A stretch of DNA of 19,113 nucleotides from DATJZH01 sp035499215 (GCA_035499215.1 DATJZH010000210.1:1-19113); one strand, 5' to 3'. Shown: positions 7,041 through 14,112, counted from the first letter of the stretch. Translations and numbers: made by a program. Notes: generated by a model not told the origin, from the letters alone.

Positions 7041-7436
7041 TTAGTTGGGATTCACGGCGGGAGGTATCGGGCCGCGGACCGCGGCCATGGCGGAGGGGTA
7101 GATGTCCAGATGCCGGTGCAGGCCGGTGATGCGCAGCATGTCGGCTACCGGGGGAGCAGGCCCGGCCAGGCGCAGGAACCCGCCGAGCCGACCGGCACGG
7201 CGCCCGGTGCCGACGAGAACAGCCAGGCCGCTGGCGTCCGCGTAGCTCACGTCGGCCAGGTCGATCACGAGCCTGCTGGCGCCGGGACGGAGCATGCCGA
7301 TCAGCTGCTCGCGCAGCGCGGGAACGCAGCTGATGCTGAGCTCGCCGCTGAGCTCGGCAATGACATAGCCGCGCTCGGTCCGGCAGCAAATGTCGAGGCC
7401 AAGGGCGGCGCCGGTATCGAAGATTACGGCGGTCAT
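7041..7436 (-). CDS. STAS-domain anti-sigma factor antagonist-like protein
   Basis: 131 residues, essentially one STAS domain (~15-115). The pattern GYVIAELSGELSISCVPALREQL followed by SRLVIDLADVSYADASGLAVLV is that of SpoIIAA/RsbV-type antagonists; Ser69 in DASGL is the position phosphorylated by the cognate anti-sigma kinase in characterised members. No RsbW-type kinase gene lies adjacent, so the partner is unidentified. The ATG at 7436 has only a weak upstream GGA. It is the first gene of a leftward run, with 10 nt to the carboxylase start, so the two are probably cotranscribed. It is divergent from the winged-helix gene at 7595. Alternatives are orphan sensory STAS roles. Confidence 0.88.
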   Translation of the reverse strand: MTAVIFDTGAALGLDICCRTERGYVIAELSGELSISCVPALREQLIGMLRPGASRLVIDLADVSYADASGLAVLVGTGRRAGRLGGFLRLAGPAPPVADMLRITGLHRHLDIYPSAMAAVRGPIPPAVNPN

Positions 7437-7549
7437 GAATTTTCCGATCAGTCGGGCAGCCGAGCGGCACGTTGAGCGTCACTGCTTTCCCGTCCCCACC
7501 CGTCAGGTCAGCGAGCCGGCGGGTGCGACAAAGATCTATGTTACACCCG

Positions 7550-7585
7550 TAGCAAGAAACTAGCAAATCCTTTCCAGGATATGGT
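7550..7585 (+). promoter_or_regulatory. Promoter/operator candidate upstream of the winged-helix gene (TAGCAA direct repeats and TATGGT)
   Basis: TAGCAA occurs at 7550-7555 and 7561-7566, one helical turn (11 bp) apart, followed by TATGGT at 7580-7585, a plausible -10 only 9 nt before the ATG at 7595. No Shine-Dalgarno is present at useful spacing, so a leaderless or very short-leader mRNA is plausible. The repeats are where a regulator would sit to block RNA polymerase. The rest of the 7437-7594 gap is AT-richer and must also hold the STAS promoter, which I cannot place. Confidence 0.35.
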
Positions 7586-7594
7586 AGCCTGCCG

Positions 7595-7885
7595 ATGATG
7601 GAGAACTGGAGCTTCCTGACCAATCATGCCCGGGTACTGCTGTGCATCGCAGAAGACCCGCAGATGCGGCTGCGCGATATCGCGGCCAGGCTCGGGATCA
7701 CCGAGCGCAGCGCTTACGGCATCGTGACGGAACTGGCTGAGGCCGGCTACCTGGTGAAGCAGAAGGACGGGCGCCGCAACCGATACCAGATCCAGATGCA
7801 CCTGCCACTGCCCGAGCCCACCAGCCCCGAGCGCACGGTCGGTGAGGTGCTATCCCTTCTGGCCGGTGCCGACGCGAGGCTGTGA
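7595..7885 (+). CDS. Small MarR/ArsR-like winged-helix transcriptional regulator
   Basis: 96 residues: MMENWSFLTNHARVLLCIA begins the first helix, LRDIAARLGITERSAYGIV is a clear helix-turn-helix with recognition helix, and AGYLVKQKDGRRNRYQIQ is the wing hairpin. A short Pro-rich linker and a final helix (RTVGEVLSLLAG) could mediate dimerisation. The length and the NHARVLLCIA / GRRNRYQIQ-HLPLP landmarks match a widespread actinobacterial family of single-domain regulators whose ligands are not known to me. Two adjacent Met codons (7595 and 7598) make the start uncertain by one residue. The alpha/beta hydrolase begins 39 nt downstream on the same strand, so they probably form an operon. Confidence 0.88.
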   Translation: MMENWSFLTNHARVLLCIAEDPQMRLRDIAARLGITERSAYGIVTELAEAGYLVKQKDGRRNRYQIQMHLPLPEPTSPERTVGEVLSLLAGADARL

Positions 7886-7924
7886 TCAGATGCGGAGGAA
7901 CGGGACGGCGAGCGAAGGATTGCC

Positions 7925-8761
7925 ATGCTGAGCGAAGGAGCCCGCGGCCGCCATGGACCAGCCAGGACCCTGCGCGCTCATGAGCTGGTGCTGCTGCACG
8001 GGCAGCCAGGCTCGGGCGCGGACTGGCAGCAGGTACTGGCGTTGCTGCCGCCGCAGCTGCACGCCGTGGCGGCCGACCGGCCGGGATATGGCTCCAGCCG
8101 GCAGCGAGCCGCCGGCTTCGCCGCAAATGCTCATGCCGTCCTCGGCGATCTAGACGCGCGCGGCGTCCGGCGGGCGGTGCTGGTAGGGCACTCCTACGGC
8201 GGCGGCGTGGCGCTGGCCGCCGCGAGCCAGGCACCGGACCGGGTGGAGGCCGTCATCCTGCTGGCGAGCGTGGGGCCGGGCTGCCTCAACGGGTGGGACA
8301 GGCTGCTGGCGGCTCCCGTCGCCGGGCCGGTCTGCTCCGTGGTCGCCTGGCAGCTGACGCCTTGGTTCGCCCGGGCCCGGCTGGCCAGGATCGCGCGGCT
8401 GCGCGGCCGGCCCCGCAACCCGGACGAGCATGTCAACTGGCACATCTGGGGACACGCCAGCAGCGACCATGGCCCGCTGTGGCGCACCTTCCTGACCGAG
8501 CAGCGGGCCCTGGTTGGCGAGCTTGCTGACCTGGAGTCGCTGCTTCCGTCGGTCCGCCCGCCGGTCCTCCTGCTGGCCGACCCCGGTGACACGCTCGTGC
8601 CCGTCGAAACCGGCCGCCGACTGGAGCTAGCGCTGCCAGACGCACGCCTGCAGCTGATCGAGGGGCCCGGCCATCATCTGCCCATGCGAGCCGCCGGCAT
8701 CGTCAGCGACGCGATAATGACGTTCCTGGCGACGCTGGACGGCCGCCGGGCTGCCAGCTAG
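7925..8761 (+). CDS. Alpha/beta hydrolase
   Basis: 278 residues with the full alpha/beta-hydrolase signature. LVLLHGQPGSGADW supplies the oxyanion HG motif, VGHSYGGGVAL the nucleophile elbow (Ser), LLADPGDTLVP the acid Asp, and EGPGHHLP the catalytic His. DRPGYGSS before the elbow is typical of epoxide-hydrolase/esterase-like members. A cap insertion of about 80 residues (AAPVAGPVCSVVAWQ to the ALVGELADL region) separates strands 6 and 7. GAAGG lies 7 nt upstream of the ATG at 7925 and supports the start. The substrate cannot be deduced. It is the second gene of a pair with the winged-helix regulator and ends convergently with the small gene at 8906. Confidence 0.9.
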   Translation: MLSEGARGRHGPARTLRAHELVLLHGQPGSGADWQQVLALLPPQLHAVAADRPGYGSSRQRAAGFAANAHAVLGDLDARGVRRAVLVGHSYGGGVALAAASQAPDRVEAVILLASVGPGCLNGWDRLLAAPVAGPVCSVVAWQLTPWFARARLARIARLRGRPRNPDEHVNWHIWGHASSDHGPLWRTFLTEQRALVGELADLESLLPSVRPPVLLLADPGDTLVPVETGRRLELALPDARLQLIEGPGHHLPMRAAGIVSDAIMTFLATLDGRRAAS

Positions 8762-8765
8762 CACG

Positions 8766-8852
8766 GCCCTTCCGGAGCTTGCGGTCGCGGCCGTCCCGCA
8801 GTCACTGCCAGTTGCCAGTCCCTTCCGGGCTAGCGGTCCCGTCCGGGCTAGC
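8766..8852. repeat. Short direct repeats in a convergent intergenic gap
   Basis: GTCCCTTCCGGGCTAGC (8818-8834) is followed 18 bp later by GTCCCGTCCGGGCTAGC (8836-8852), differing at one base. A more degenerate copy, GCCCTTCCGGAGCTTGC, lies at 8766-8782. The palindrome GCTAGC recurs. The array fills the gap between two convergent genes; it could be replication slippage or a bidirectional terminator region. No ORF is credible here. Confidence 0.6.
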
Positions 8853-8905
8853 AGCCCTTCCCCGGGATTTGCGGGCGGCCACATCAACCCCGGCCGCTGC
8901 ACGCC

Positions 8906-9181
8906 TCAGAGCTTGGTCAGCTTGGAGTACGGCGCCGCGATCCGTTCCCGCTGGGAGCCGAAGTCGACGAGGACGGCGATTCCGTCCTCGACCCCGATGA
9001 CCACGCCGAGTCCGTAGCGGTCATGCGTCACCTGATCGCGCAGGGCGAATTCCTTCACAGGCCGGGCGGGCGACCGCCTGTTAAAAGGGCTTCCTGGCAG
9101 GTAGCGCCGGGTCTGGGCGCGGGCCGGTTTCATCACCTCCAGTATGGGCCCTCGGGACGCGGAACGCCTCCGATCGGCCAC
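8906..9181 (-). CDS. Small protein with Tudor/SH3-like domain resembling the UvrD/PcrA C-terminus
   Basis: Up to 91 residues. The last ~47 are clearly structured: RDQVTHDRYGLGVVIGVEDGIAVLVDFGSQRERIAAPYSKLTKL. The pattern D-V-H-x-x-Y/F-G-x-G-x-V...V-F-G resembles the Tudor-like domain at the C-terminus of PcrA/UvrD helicases, which contacts RNA polymerase, and to a lesser degree CarD-like folds. No helicase is attached. The N-terminal half is Arg/Pro-rich and probably disordered. The start is uncertain: GTG at 9181 gives 91 residues; ATG at 9133 gives 75 and sits inside GGAGGTGATG, a near-perfect anti-SD complement that is too close to be an ordinary ribosome-binding site. It lies downstream of the ABC1 kinase on the same strand, beyond a hairpin. 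The partner is unknown. Confidence 0.7.
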   Translation of the reverse strand: MADRRRSASRGPILEVMKPARAQTRRYLPGSPFNRRSPARPVKEFALRDQVTHDRYGLGVVIGVEDGIAVLVDFGSQRERIAAPYSKLTKL

Positions 9182-9266
9182 ATTCCGCCCGCTCGCAATG
9201 ATTTCTGCGACTTTGCCGCCAGCCAGCTGATCAGGCCCGACCTGCTGGCCAGCCTGGTCATTCGGC

Positions 9267-9287
9267 CGCCGCTGCCGGGCAGCGGCG
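9267..9287 (-). terminator. GC-rich hairpin downstream of the ABC1 kinase gene
   Basis: CGCCGCTGCC-G-GGCAGCGGCG is a 10-bp perfect inverted repeat around a single central base, located 45 nt past the kinase stop at 9332. In RNA the loop would open to at least three bases. There is no T-run. It is most simply a terminator separating the MpaB/ABC1 unit from the small Tudor-like gene. The rest of the 9182-9331 gap shows nothing else convincing. Confidence 0.5.
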
Positions 9288-9331
9288 CACGGATCCCCGG
9301 CGCGACAGCGCAGCTTGAGTTCTGGTACCGG

Positions 9332-10822
9332 TTATTCCGTCACCCTGGCGGCTCCCGAGGCGGTCGCGGACGAGATCAGCGCGGCGTCGGGGTGACGCCG
9401 CGCTCGCCAGGCGGCCTCGGCTGCTCCGATCGGCGTGGCCGGCGGTCCCTGGACGAACGGCCAGATTTCCTCGGCGATGGCCCGCCAGTCGGCGGTGGCA
9501 GTCAGCTCGCCGAGCACGGCGAACAACCCCAGGTTGATGCGCTGGAGGATCACATAGGACCGGGGGATGCTCACGTACCCGGCCACCGGGCTGCGCACAT
9601 CGAAGAAGCGCCGCACCACCGCTGAGGCATACTCCCCGGTGATGGTGAGCCGGCCCGGCTTTCGGATCGTGTCGTAGAAGACGGCCATGTGCTCGACGAT
9701 CGTCTGCGTGCTCAGCGGCGCGTCCGGGCGCAGGAAGCCGGCCTCCTCCAGGCTGGCGCGGAAGGCCTGCGGATCGTTGTCGACGCACAGGTGCCTGGCC
9801 ATCTGCATGAGCGGCCGCAGTTCCGCCGGGCCGAAATGCTTGACCAGCCCGAAGTCGAGGAAGGTGACGCGGCCGCCGCCATGGAACAGGTAGTTCCCCG
9901 GGTGCGGATCGCCGTTGAACGCGCGGATGTCGTACAGGCTCCGGAAGGTAAAGCGGTAGATGGTCTCTGCGGCCAGATCACGCTCCTGCTGGGGCCAGCT
10001 GGCGAGTTCGGCAAAACGGGCTCCGCCCGCCAGCTCGCTGGTCACCATCCGCCGGGTCGACAGTTCGCCGATGATCTCAGGGACGTCAATCGTGGGATGG
10101 CCGCCGTAATATGCCGCCATCAGACGCTGGTTGCCGGCTTCCCGGCGATAATCAAGCTCCTCAAGGACCCGTTCCCGGAGCTCAGCGATCAGTGCGTCGG
10201 CATCCTGGGCCGGCGCCGTGATGCGGAGCATCCGGCGCAGCAGCGCGACGTTCGCGAGGTCCGCCGCGATGGTCTCGGCGATGCCCGGGTACTGAACCTT
10301 CACGGCCACGGCGCGGCCATCGAGCGTGATCGCGCGGTGCACCTGCCCGATGGACGCGGCGGCGATGGGCTCGGGATCCCACCGGGCGAAGGCGCGCTCC
10401 GGCGGCAGGCCGAGTTCCTCCGCCACGACGCGCGCGGCAAGATCGGCGCTCATCGGGGGGACGCTGTCCTGCAGCCGGCTGAGCGTCCGGCGGACGGCTG
10501 GCGACAGGCCGTCGTCGACGTAGCTGGCCATCTGGCCGATCTTCATCAGCACGCCCTTCATGGCGCCCAGGGTGGCAGCGACATCCTCGGCCGTCTGCAG
10601 GGCGAGGTCGTTCCGCAGCCGTTCCCGGTTCTCGCCGGCGGCCGCGAAGACCCCTGGGGCATGGCCCGCGTAGCGCATCCCGCCGCGCGCGACGAGCCGG
10701 ATCGCCGCGAGCCCGCGATGCAGCCGCAGCCGACCGATCCTGCGGCGCAGCAGGACCGCCGCCGCGACGGCGCCGCCGGCCGCAATACCGCCGATCGCAG
10801 TCCCGGCGACGAGCCGCCTCAC
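9332..10822 (-). CDS. ABC1/AarF/UbiB-family atypical kinase
   Basis: 496 residues. Residues ~5-24 form an Ala/Gly-rich hydrophobic helix, probably a membrane anchor. All UbiB-type hallmarks are visible: KxGQ in LMKIGQMAS (Lys94-Gln97), the Ala-rich nucleotide loop AAASIGQVH replacing the usual Gly loop, VAVKVQYPG with Lys175, the ExD-like EELDYRREAGN, catalytic NGDPHPGN (Asp305) and metal-binding DFG in FLDFGLVKHF (323-325). Characterised relatives (UbiB, COQ8) are ATPases needed for quinone or lipid homeostasis; in a menaquinone-using actinobacterium the role is open. The GTG at 10822 is the in-frame start closest to the family N-terminus. The gene follows MpaB across a 14-bp tandem repeat that offers two out-of-frame ATGs before this GTG, so expression is probably translationally coupled to MpaB. 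Confidence 0.92.
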   Translation of the reverse strand: MRRLVAGTAIGGIAAGGAVAAAVLLRRRIGRLRLHRGLAAIRLVARGGMRYAGHAPGVFAAAGENRERLRNDLALQTAEDVAATLGAMKGVLMKIGQMASYVDDGLSPAVRRTLSRLQDSVPPMSADLAARVVAEELGLPPERAFARWDPEPIAAASIGQVHRAITLDGRAVAVKVQYPGIAETIAADLANVALLRRMLRITAPAQDADALIAELRERVLEELDYRREAGNQRLMAAYYGGHPTIDVPEIIGELSTRRMVTSELAGGARFAELASWPQQERDLAAETIYRFTFRSLYDIRAFNGDPHPGNYLFHGGGRVTFLDFGLVKHFGPAELRPLMQMARHLCVDNDPQAFRASLEEAGFLRPDAPLSTQTIVEHMAVFYDTIRKPGRLTITGEYASAVVRRFFDVRSPVAGYVSIPRSYVILQRINLGLFAVLGELTATADWRAIAEEIWPFVQGPPATPIGAAEAAWRARRHPDAALISSATASGAARVTE

Positions 10823-10850
10823 GGCAGCCGCCTCATGGCAGCCGCCTCAT
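10809..10850 (-). repeat. 14-bp tandem repeat forming a chain of overlapping stop/start codons
   Basis: Reading the minus strand from 10850, the unit ATGAGGCGGCTGCC occurs twice, followed by a third, diverged copy GTGAGGCGGCTCGT that is the start of the ABC1 kinase. The first ATG overlaps the MpaB TGA. Each of the first two copies encodes the mini-ORF MRRLP followed by a TGA that overlaps the next start (ATGA, then GTGA). GAGG in each unit lies 8 nt before the next start codon, a suitable ribosome-binding site. The arrangement could hand ribosomes from MpaB to the kinase through two five-codon ORFs. Confidence 0.8.
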
Positions 10851-11752
10851 GTGCGCCGAGGCATGCGCAGACGAGGCGTGCGCATGCGCAAGGTGATCCG
10901 CTGCCGCGCCTCGAGTACGCCGGGCTCGCCGAGGAGGACGGTATCGAGGATGCCGAGCGCCTGCTTGATCTCCATCCGGCGGCCGGGCGTCAGGCCGGGC
11001 TCGCCGTAGCCGTACATCGCCCGCGCCCAGGCCGGCAGCGCGGCGATCGCGCCGTCGCGCACGTCCTGCCAGATCTCGGCGATGTCGCCGTCGACGCCCG
11101 GCAGATCGAGCAGGTAGGCGACCGACTCCCTGGCCGCCGGCGTGCACCGCAGCTCGGGCCGGACCGACGCGATGTAGTGCTCCAGCCCGGTGACGCTGGC
11201 CGGGACCAGAGCGCCTGGCACGCCGACGAGCTCGGCCGCGATCACCATTTCGGCGACGTAGCTGTCACTGTCCTGCGGCGAAAGCGGCGTCCCGAACAGC
11301 TGCCCCGCAGCCAGGGCGGAGTCGACCAGGGCAGCGTGCACCCACAGCAGCAGGGCGGGATCGCTGGCCGCATAATGGCGGCCGGTAACCTGATCGACGC
11401 CGCGGACGTGCTCGTGAATCCGGCGCACCGTGGCAGCGGCCTGCTCCGCGGCGGCCTTCGCGCCGAAGCTGATCGTAGCGACGTACCCGGAGGTGGCAGC
11501 GATCCTGCCGACGGGGTCCTCGCGCCAGCCGCTGTGCTGGTCTACGCCGGCCATCGCGAGCGGATGCAGCGCCTGCATCAGCAGCGCCCGCAGGGCTGCG
11601 ACCGCACCGCCAGGATCGGTGCTCACCCGCCACGTTACGCTGGCGGGGCCGAAGAAGCCGTCGTCGGCAGGGTTTTCGGGTACCCCGGATACGTAGGCGG
11701 CGGCAGTGCGGGCGACCAGCCCCGCGGCTGTCGCGTACGGATCGGCGGTCAC
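10847..11752 (-). CDS. Oxygenase MpaB family protein (DUF2236)
   Basis: 301 residues, normal for DUF2236. Family landmarks are present in order: SVTWRVSTDPGGAVAALRALLMQALHPLAMAGV near the N-terminus, GYVATISFGA, RIHEHVRGVD, and DPALLLWVHAALVDSALAAGQLF. The His residues in LHPLA, HEHV and WVHA are candidate haem or metal ligands; the family includes MpaB (mycophenolic acid side-chain oxygenase) and the latex-clearing protein Lcp, a b-type haem dioxygenase. The substrate here is unknown. The GTG at 11752 lacks a convincing Shine-Dalgarno and the frame is open slightly upstream, so the start is moderately uncertain. The TGA overlaps the first ATG of the 14-bp repeat leading into the ABC1 kinase, making the pair an operon. 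Confidence 0.87.
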   Translation of the reverse strand: MTADPYATAAGLVARTAAAYVSGVPENPADDGFFGPASVTWRVSTDPGGAVAALRALLMQALHPLAMAGVDQHSGWREDPVGRIAATSGYVATISFGAKAAAEQAAATVRRIHEHVRGVDQVTGRHYAASDPALLLWVHAALVDSALAAGQLFGTPLSPQDSDSYVAEMVIAAELVGVPGALVPASVTGLEHYIASVRPELRCTPAARESVAYLLDLPGVDGDIAEIWQDVRDGAIAALPAWARAMYGYGEPGLTPGRRMEIKQALGILDTVLLGEPGVLEARQRITLRMRTPRLRMPRRT

Positions 11753-11837
11753 AGCGCCAGCTGCGACCTGGCGGGCACAGCCGGCCTGCGGCGCACGGGA
11801 CAGGCATCGCTGAAGGTCATACCGCCAAACTACCTAC

Positions 11838-11922
11838 CGCGGCGGCGGCACCGCCGCGCCGGGGCAGCCCCGGCTGCGGCCGGAACACCAGATCCCCGGC
11901 GGCGGCCGGGAACAGCAGATCC
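11838..11922. repeat. Cluster of palindromes and direct repeats before the luciferase-like gene
   Basis: Three elements are packed together. An 8-bp stem with a CGGCA loop lies at 11838-11858. A perfect GCCGGGGC-A-GCCCCGGC palindrome lies at 11858-11874. A direct repeat follows, GGCCGGAACACCAGATCC (11878-11895) and GGCCGGGAACAGCAGATCC (11904-11922). Both copies carry GGAACA, resembling ECF-type -35 elements, but I see no matching -10 pair. The 11753-11973 gap separates divergent MpaB and luciferase-like genes, so promoters for both must be near; the palindromes could be operators or a slipped repeat. Confidence 0.6.
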
Positions 11923-11973
11923 GGGAGGGACGTTCTGCCCGGAAGGCCGGGCCTCGATGCAGGGGAGCAGTGC

Positions 11974-12333
11974 ATGGCTGAGCACGCGCGTGACCACCCG
12001 GGACGATTCGGGGTCTGGCGGAGCGCCAGCGAGGTTACCCCGGAACTGGCCATTGACCTGGGCCGCTGCCGGGTGCGCAGTCCCTATCTCGGACTTGTCA
12101 ACTACACCAGCAACCTGCGCCGCCCGGGCTGGAGCGATGCCGACCTGAGCGGGGACGGCAGCGACGCCCTGATCGACGCGCTGGTCGCGCACGGTGAGGC
12201 TGGCGAGGTCGCGGCGCGGCTGACTGAGCATCTCGGCGCTGGGGCCGGCCACGTCGCCATCCAGCTGCTCACCGGTCCAGGCGATGACCTGCTGGCGGGC
12301 TACGGGCAGCTGGCGCGGGCGCTGGCACTCTGA
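11974..12333 (+). CDS. Internally deleted LLM-class F420-dependent oxidoreductase (remnant)
   Basis: An intact 119-codon ORF with AGGGGAG 7 nt before its ATG. The N-terminus (GRFGVWRSASEVTPELAIDL, residues 10-29) matches the first strand and helix of actinobacterial luciferase-like F420-dependent oxidoreductases. Immediately afterwards SPYLGLVNYTSNLRRPGW, then GSDALIDALVAHGEAGEVAARLTEHLGAGAGHVAIQLL, matches the last ~85 residues of the same family. The middle, roughly 160-180 residues with most of the TIM barrel and F420 site, is missing without a frameshift; full-length members have about 280-300 residues. The junction lies near residues 29-34. It cannot be a working oxidoreductase of the usual kind, so it is a decaying gene or a repurposed short protein. 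A membrane-protein gene starts 12 nt downstream. Family recall supports the call; no alignment was run. Confidence 0.8.
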   Translation: MAEHARDHPGRFGVWRSASEVTPELAIDLGRCRVRSPYLGLVNYTSNLRRPGWSDADLSGDGSDALIDALVAHGEAGEVAARLTEHLGAGAGHVAIQLLTGPGDDLLAGYGQLARALAL

Positions 12334-12345
12334 CGGCGTCCGCAC

Positions 12346-13983
12346 ATGGACGAAGCCAGCCTCGAAGCACCCCCGGTCAGTGCTGGCAATGAGCGTCCGC
12401 GCTGGCCGGGGCCGGGGCAGGCGCCGGCCGCGCGCTCGCTGCCGGATGCGGGACGCTGGCCAGGCTGGCGACGGCTAGCCTGCGACCCGGTCGTCATCAG
12501 CGTCCTGGTGACTGCCGTCGGCGCGATTGTCTGGCTCACTGTCTTCCCGCGGATCGGCACTGACCTGTCCGCGCAGATTGCCAGGGCCGGCTGGGCGGGC
12601 CGGTATCCCGGCTCGGCCTACCTGCTCTGCTGGTATGGCGGCATCTATCCGGCGAGCTACTCGATGCTGGCGCCGTATCTGCTGGCGCTGGCCGGCACCC
12701 GCGAGGCAATGGCTATCGCGGTGCTGGTCTGCGCTGGGCTGCTGGCATTGCTGCTGGCCCGGCACCAGGTGCCCCGGCCGCGGCTGGCAGCGCTGTGGGC
12801 CGCCGTTGCCCTGTGCAGCGAGCTGTCGGCCGGCCGGGCCACCTTCATTCTGGGGCTTGCCGCGGGGCTCGGCTGCGTCGTGGTCGCGGATGCCAGCGCG
12901 CGCGGCTCGCTCAGGGTGCCCGCCGCCGCGGGGCTCGCGGCACTGACCTGCCTGCTCAGCCCGGTCGCCGGGCTGTTCCTCGGCGTAGCGGCCGCCGCGT
13001 TCCTGCTGACCGGCCGCCGCCGCGAGGGCGTGGTCGTCGGCGCGGCCGCGGTCCTGCCCCTCAGCGTCATGGCCCTGCTCTCCGGCCGGGGTGTCCAGCC
13101 GATCGGCGCGCAGAACGCTGTGCCGTCGCTGCTGGCCGCGGCGGGAGTGCTGCTGCTCGTCCCGCGCCGGTGGCCGATGGTGCGGATCGGCGCGATCATC
13201 TATGGCCTCGGGGTGCTGGTCGTATGGGCGCTCCCGACACCGGTCGGCTCCAACGTCGAGCGGCTGGGCGAGCTGCTGATCGGCCCGCTGCTGGCGGGGA
13301 TGGCCAGCACCCGGCCGCGGCTGCTGCTCGCGGCCGCGCTGATAGCCGCGGCCGGGTGGCAGGTCGCCCAGCCCGCTGCCGACCTCGGGCAAGGCAACGC
13401 GCAGCATGCCAGCCCGCAGACCTCGGCGCTCGTGCGTGAGCTGGAGGGCCTGCACGCCGACACGGCGCGACTGGAAGCGGTACCGCAGTACGGCCACTGG
13501 GAGTCGCAGCAGCTGGCGATGACGGTCCCGCTGGCGCGCGGCTGGGAGCGGCAGGTCGACACCGTCCGGAACGGGCTGTTCTACCGAAGAACACTGACCC
13601 CTGCCGCATATTATCGCTGGCTGCGGTACAACGCGGTACGGTACGTGGCGATCTCGGCGGCCGTTCCCGACTATGCGGCCGTCGCGGAGGCCGAGATAGT
13701 GCGCGCAGGCCAGCCCTGGCTCGTGCCGGTGTGGCATGACGCGTTCTGGCGGCTCTATCAGGTGACCGGTGCCCGGCCGCTGGCCAGCCCGCCTGGCACG
13801 GTCATGAGCACGACGCCGGCGCAGATCAGGCTGCGGCTGAGCCGGGCAGGCAGCACCGTTGTGCGGGTGCGCTGGTCGCCGCTGCTGCGCGGCACCGGCG
13901 GCGCCATCGTGGCCCGGCGCGGACCGTGGACCAGTCTCACCGTGCGCCGCCCCGGCGCGTACACGCTGTCGGCCCCGTACTAG
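12346..13983 (+). CDS. Polytopic membrane protein, possibly GT-C glycosyltransferase-like
   Basis: 545 residues. A ~45-residue Pro/Arg-rich cytoplasmic leader precedes a first membrane helix (48-67), then an extracytoplasmic loop RIGTDLSAQIARAGWAGRYPGSAY...WYGGIYPASYS, then about eight more hydrophobic segments to residue ~340, and a ~200-residue soluble C-terminal domain with several Trp/Tyr (YYRWLRYNAVRYVAIS). A conserved-looking Asp in the first outer loop plus a C-terminal extracytoplasmic domain is the GT-C layout (lipid-linked sugar donor, action outside the membrane), but I recognise no specific member, so that is inference from topology. It starts 12 nt after the luciferase-like remnant with no clear Shine-Dalgarno and may be coupled to it. 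A weak stem (14063-14083, CAGCC/GGCTG) in the following gap might terminate it. Confidence 0.8.
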   Translation: MDEASLEAPPVSAGNERPRWPGPGQAPAARSLPDAGRWPGWRRLACDPVVISVLVTAVGAIVWLTVFPRIGTDLSAQIARAGWAGRYPGSAYLLCWYGGIYPASYSMLAPYLLALAGTREAMAIAVLVCAGLLALLLARHQVPRPRLAALWAAVALCSELSAGRATFILGLAAGLGCVVVADASARGSLRVPAAAGLAALTCLLSPVAGLFLGVAAAAFLLTGRRREGVVVGAAAVLPLSVMALLSGRGVQPIGAQNAVPSLLAAAGVLLLVPRRWPMVRIGAIIYGLGVLVVWALPTPVGSNVERLGELLIGPLLAGMASTRPRLLLAAALIAAAGWQVAQPAADLGQGNAQHASPQTSALVRELEGLHADTARLEAVPQYGHWESQQLAMTVPLARGWERQVDTVRNGLFYRRTLTPAAYYRWLRYNAVRYVAISAAVPDYAAVAEAEIVRAGQPWLVPVWHDAFWRLYQVTGARPLASPPGTVMSTTPAQIRLRLSRAGSTVVRVRWSPLLRGTGGAIVARRGPWTSLTVRRPGAYTLSAPY

Positions 13984-14112
13984 CGGCGGCGAGGGTGACG
14001 GCATGCGGCGCTGCCGGGGACTTTGGACGTCAGCGAGGGCAGCGGCCCGCTCGTGCTGACCCCAGCCCCGGCGGGGAAGGCTGCGGACAGCCGTCCCGGA
14101 CCACCGTCCCGC

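Noticed and set aside
7018..7623. A 201-codon leftward ORF overlapping the STAS gene in another frame
   Set aside because: It crosses the intergenic promoter region and becomes Arg/Ala-rich noise; the STAS frame has the conserved DASGL motif.
9689..12148. An 819-codon rightward ORF spanning the antisense of the ABC1 kinase and MpaB genes
   Set aside because: It is a high-GC shadow frame: His/Arg/Gly-rich, no recognisable domain, no ribosome-binding site, and it overlaps two clear families on the other strand.
14063..14083. CAGCC/GGCTG stem after the membrane protein gene as a terminator
   Set aside because: Only five outer pairs with an uneven interior; too weak to annotate separately.
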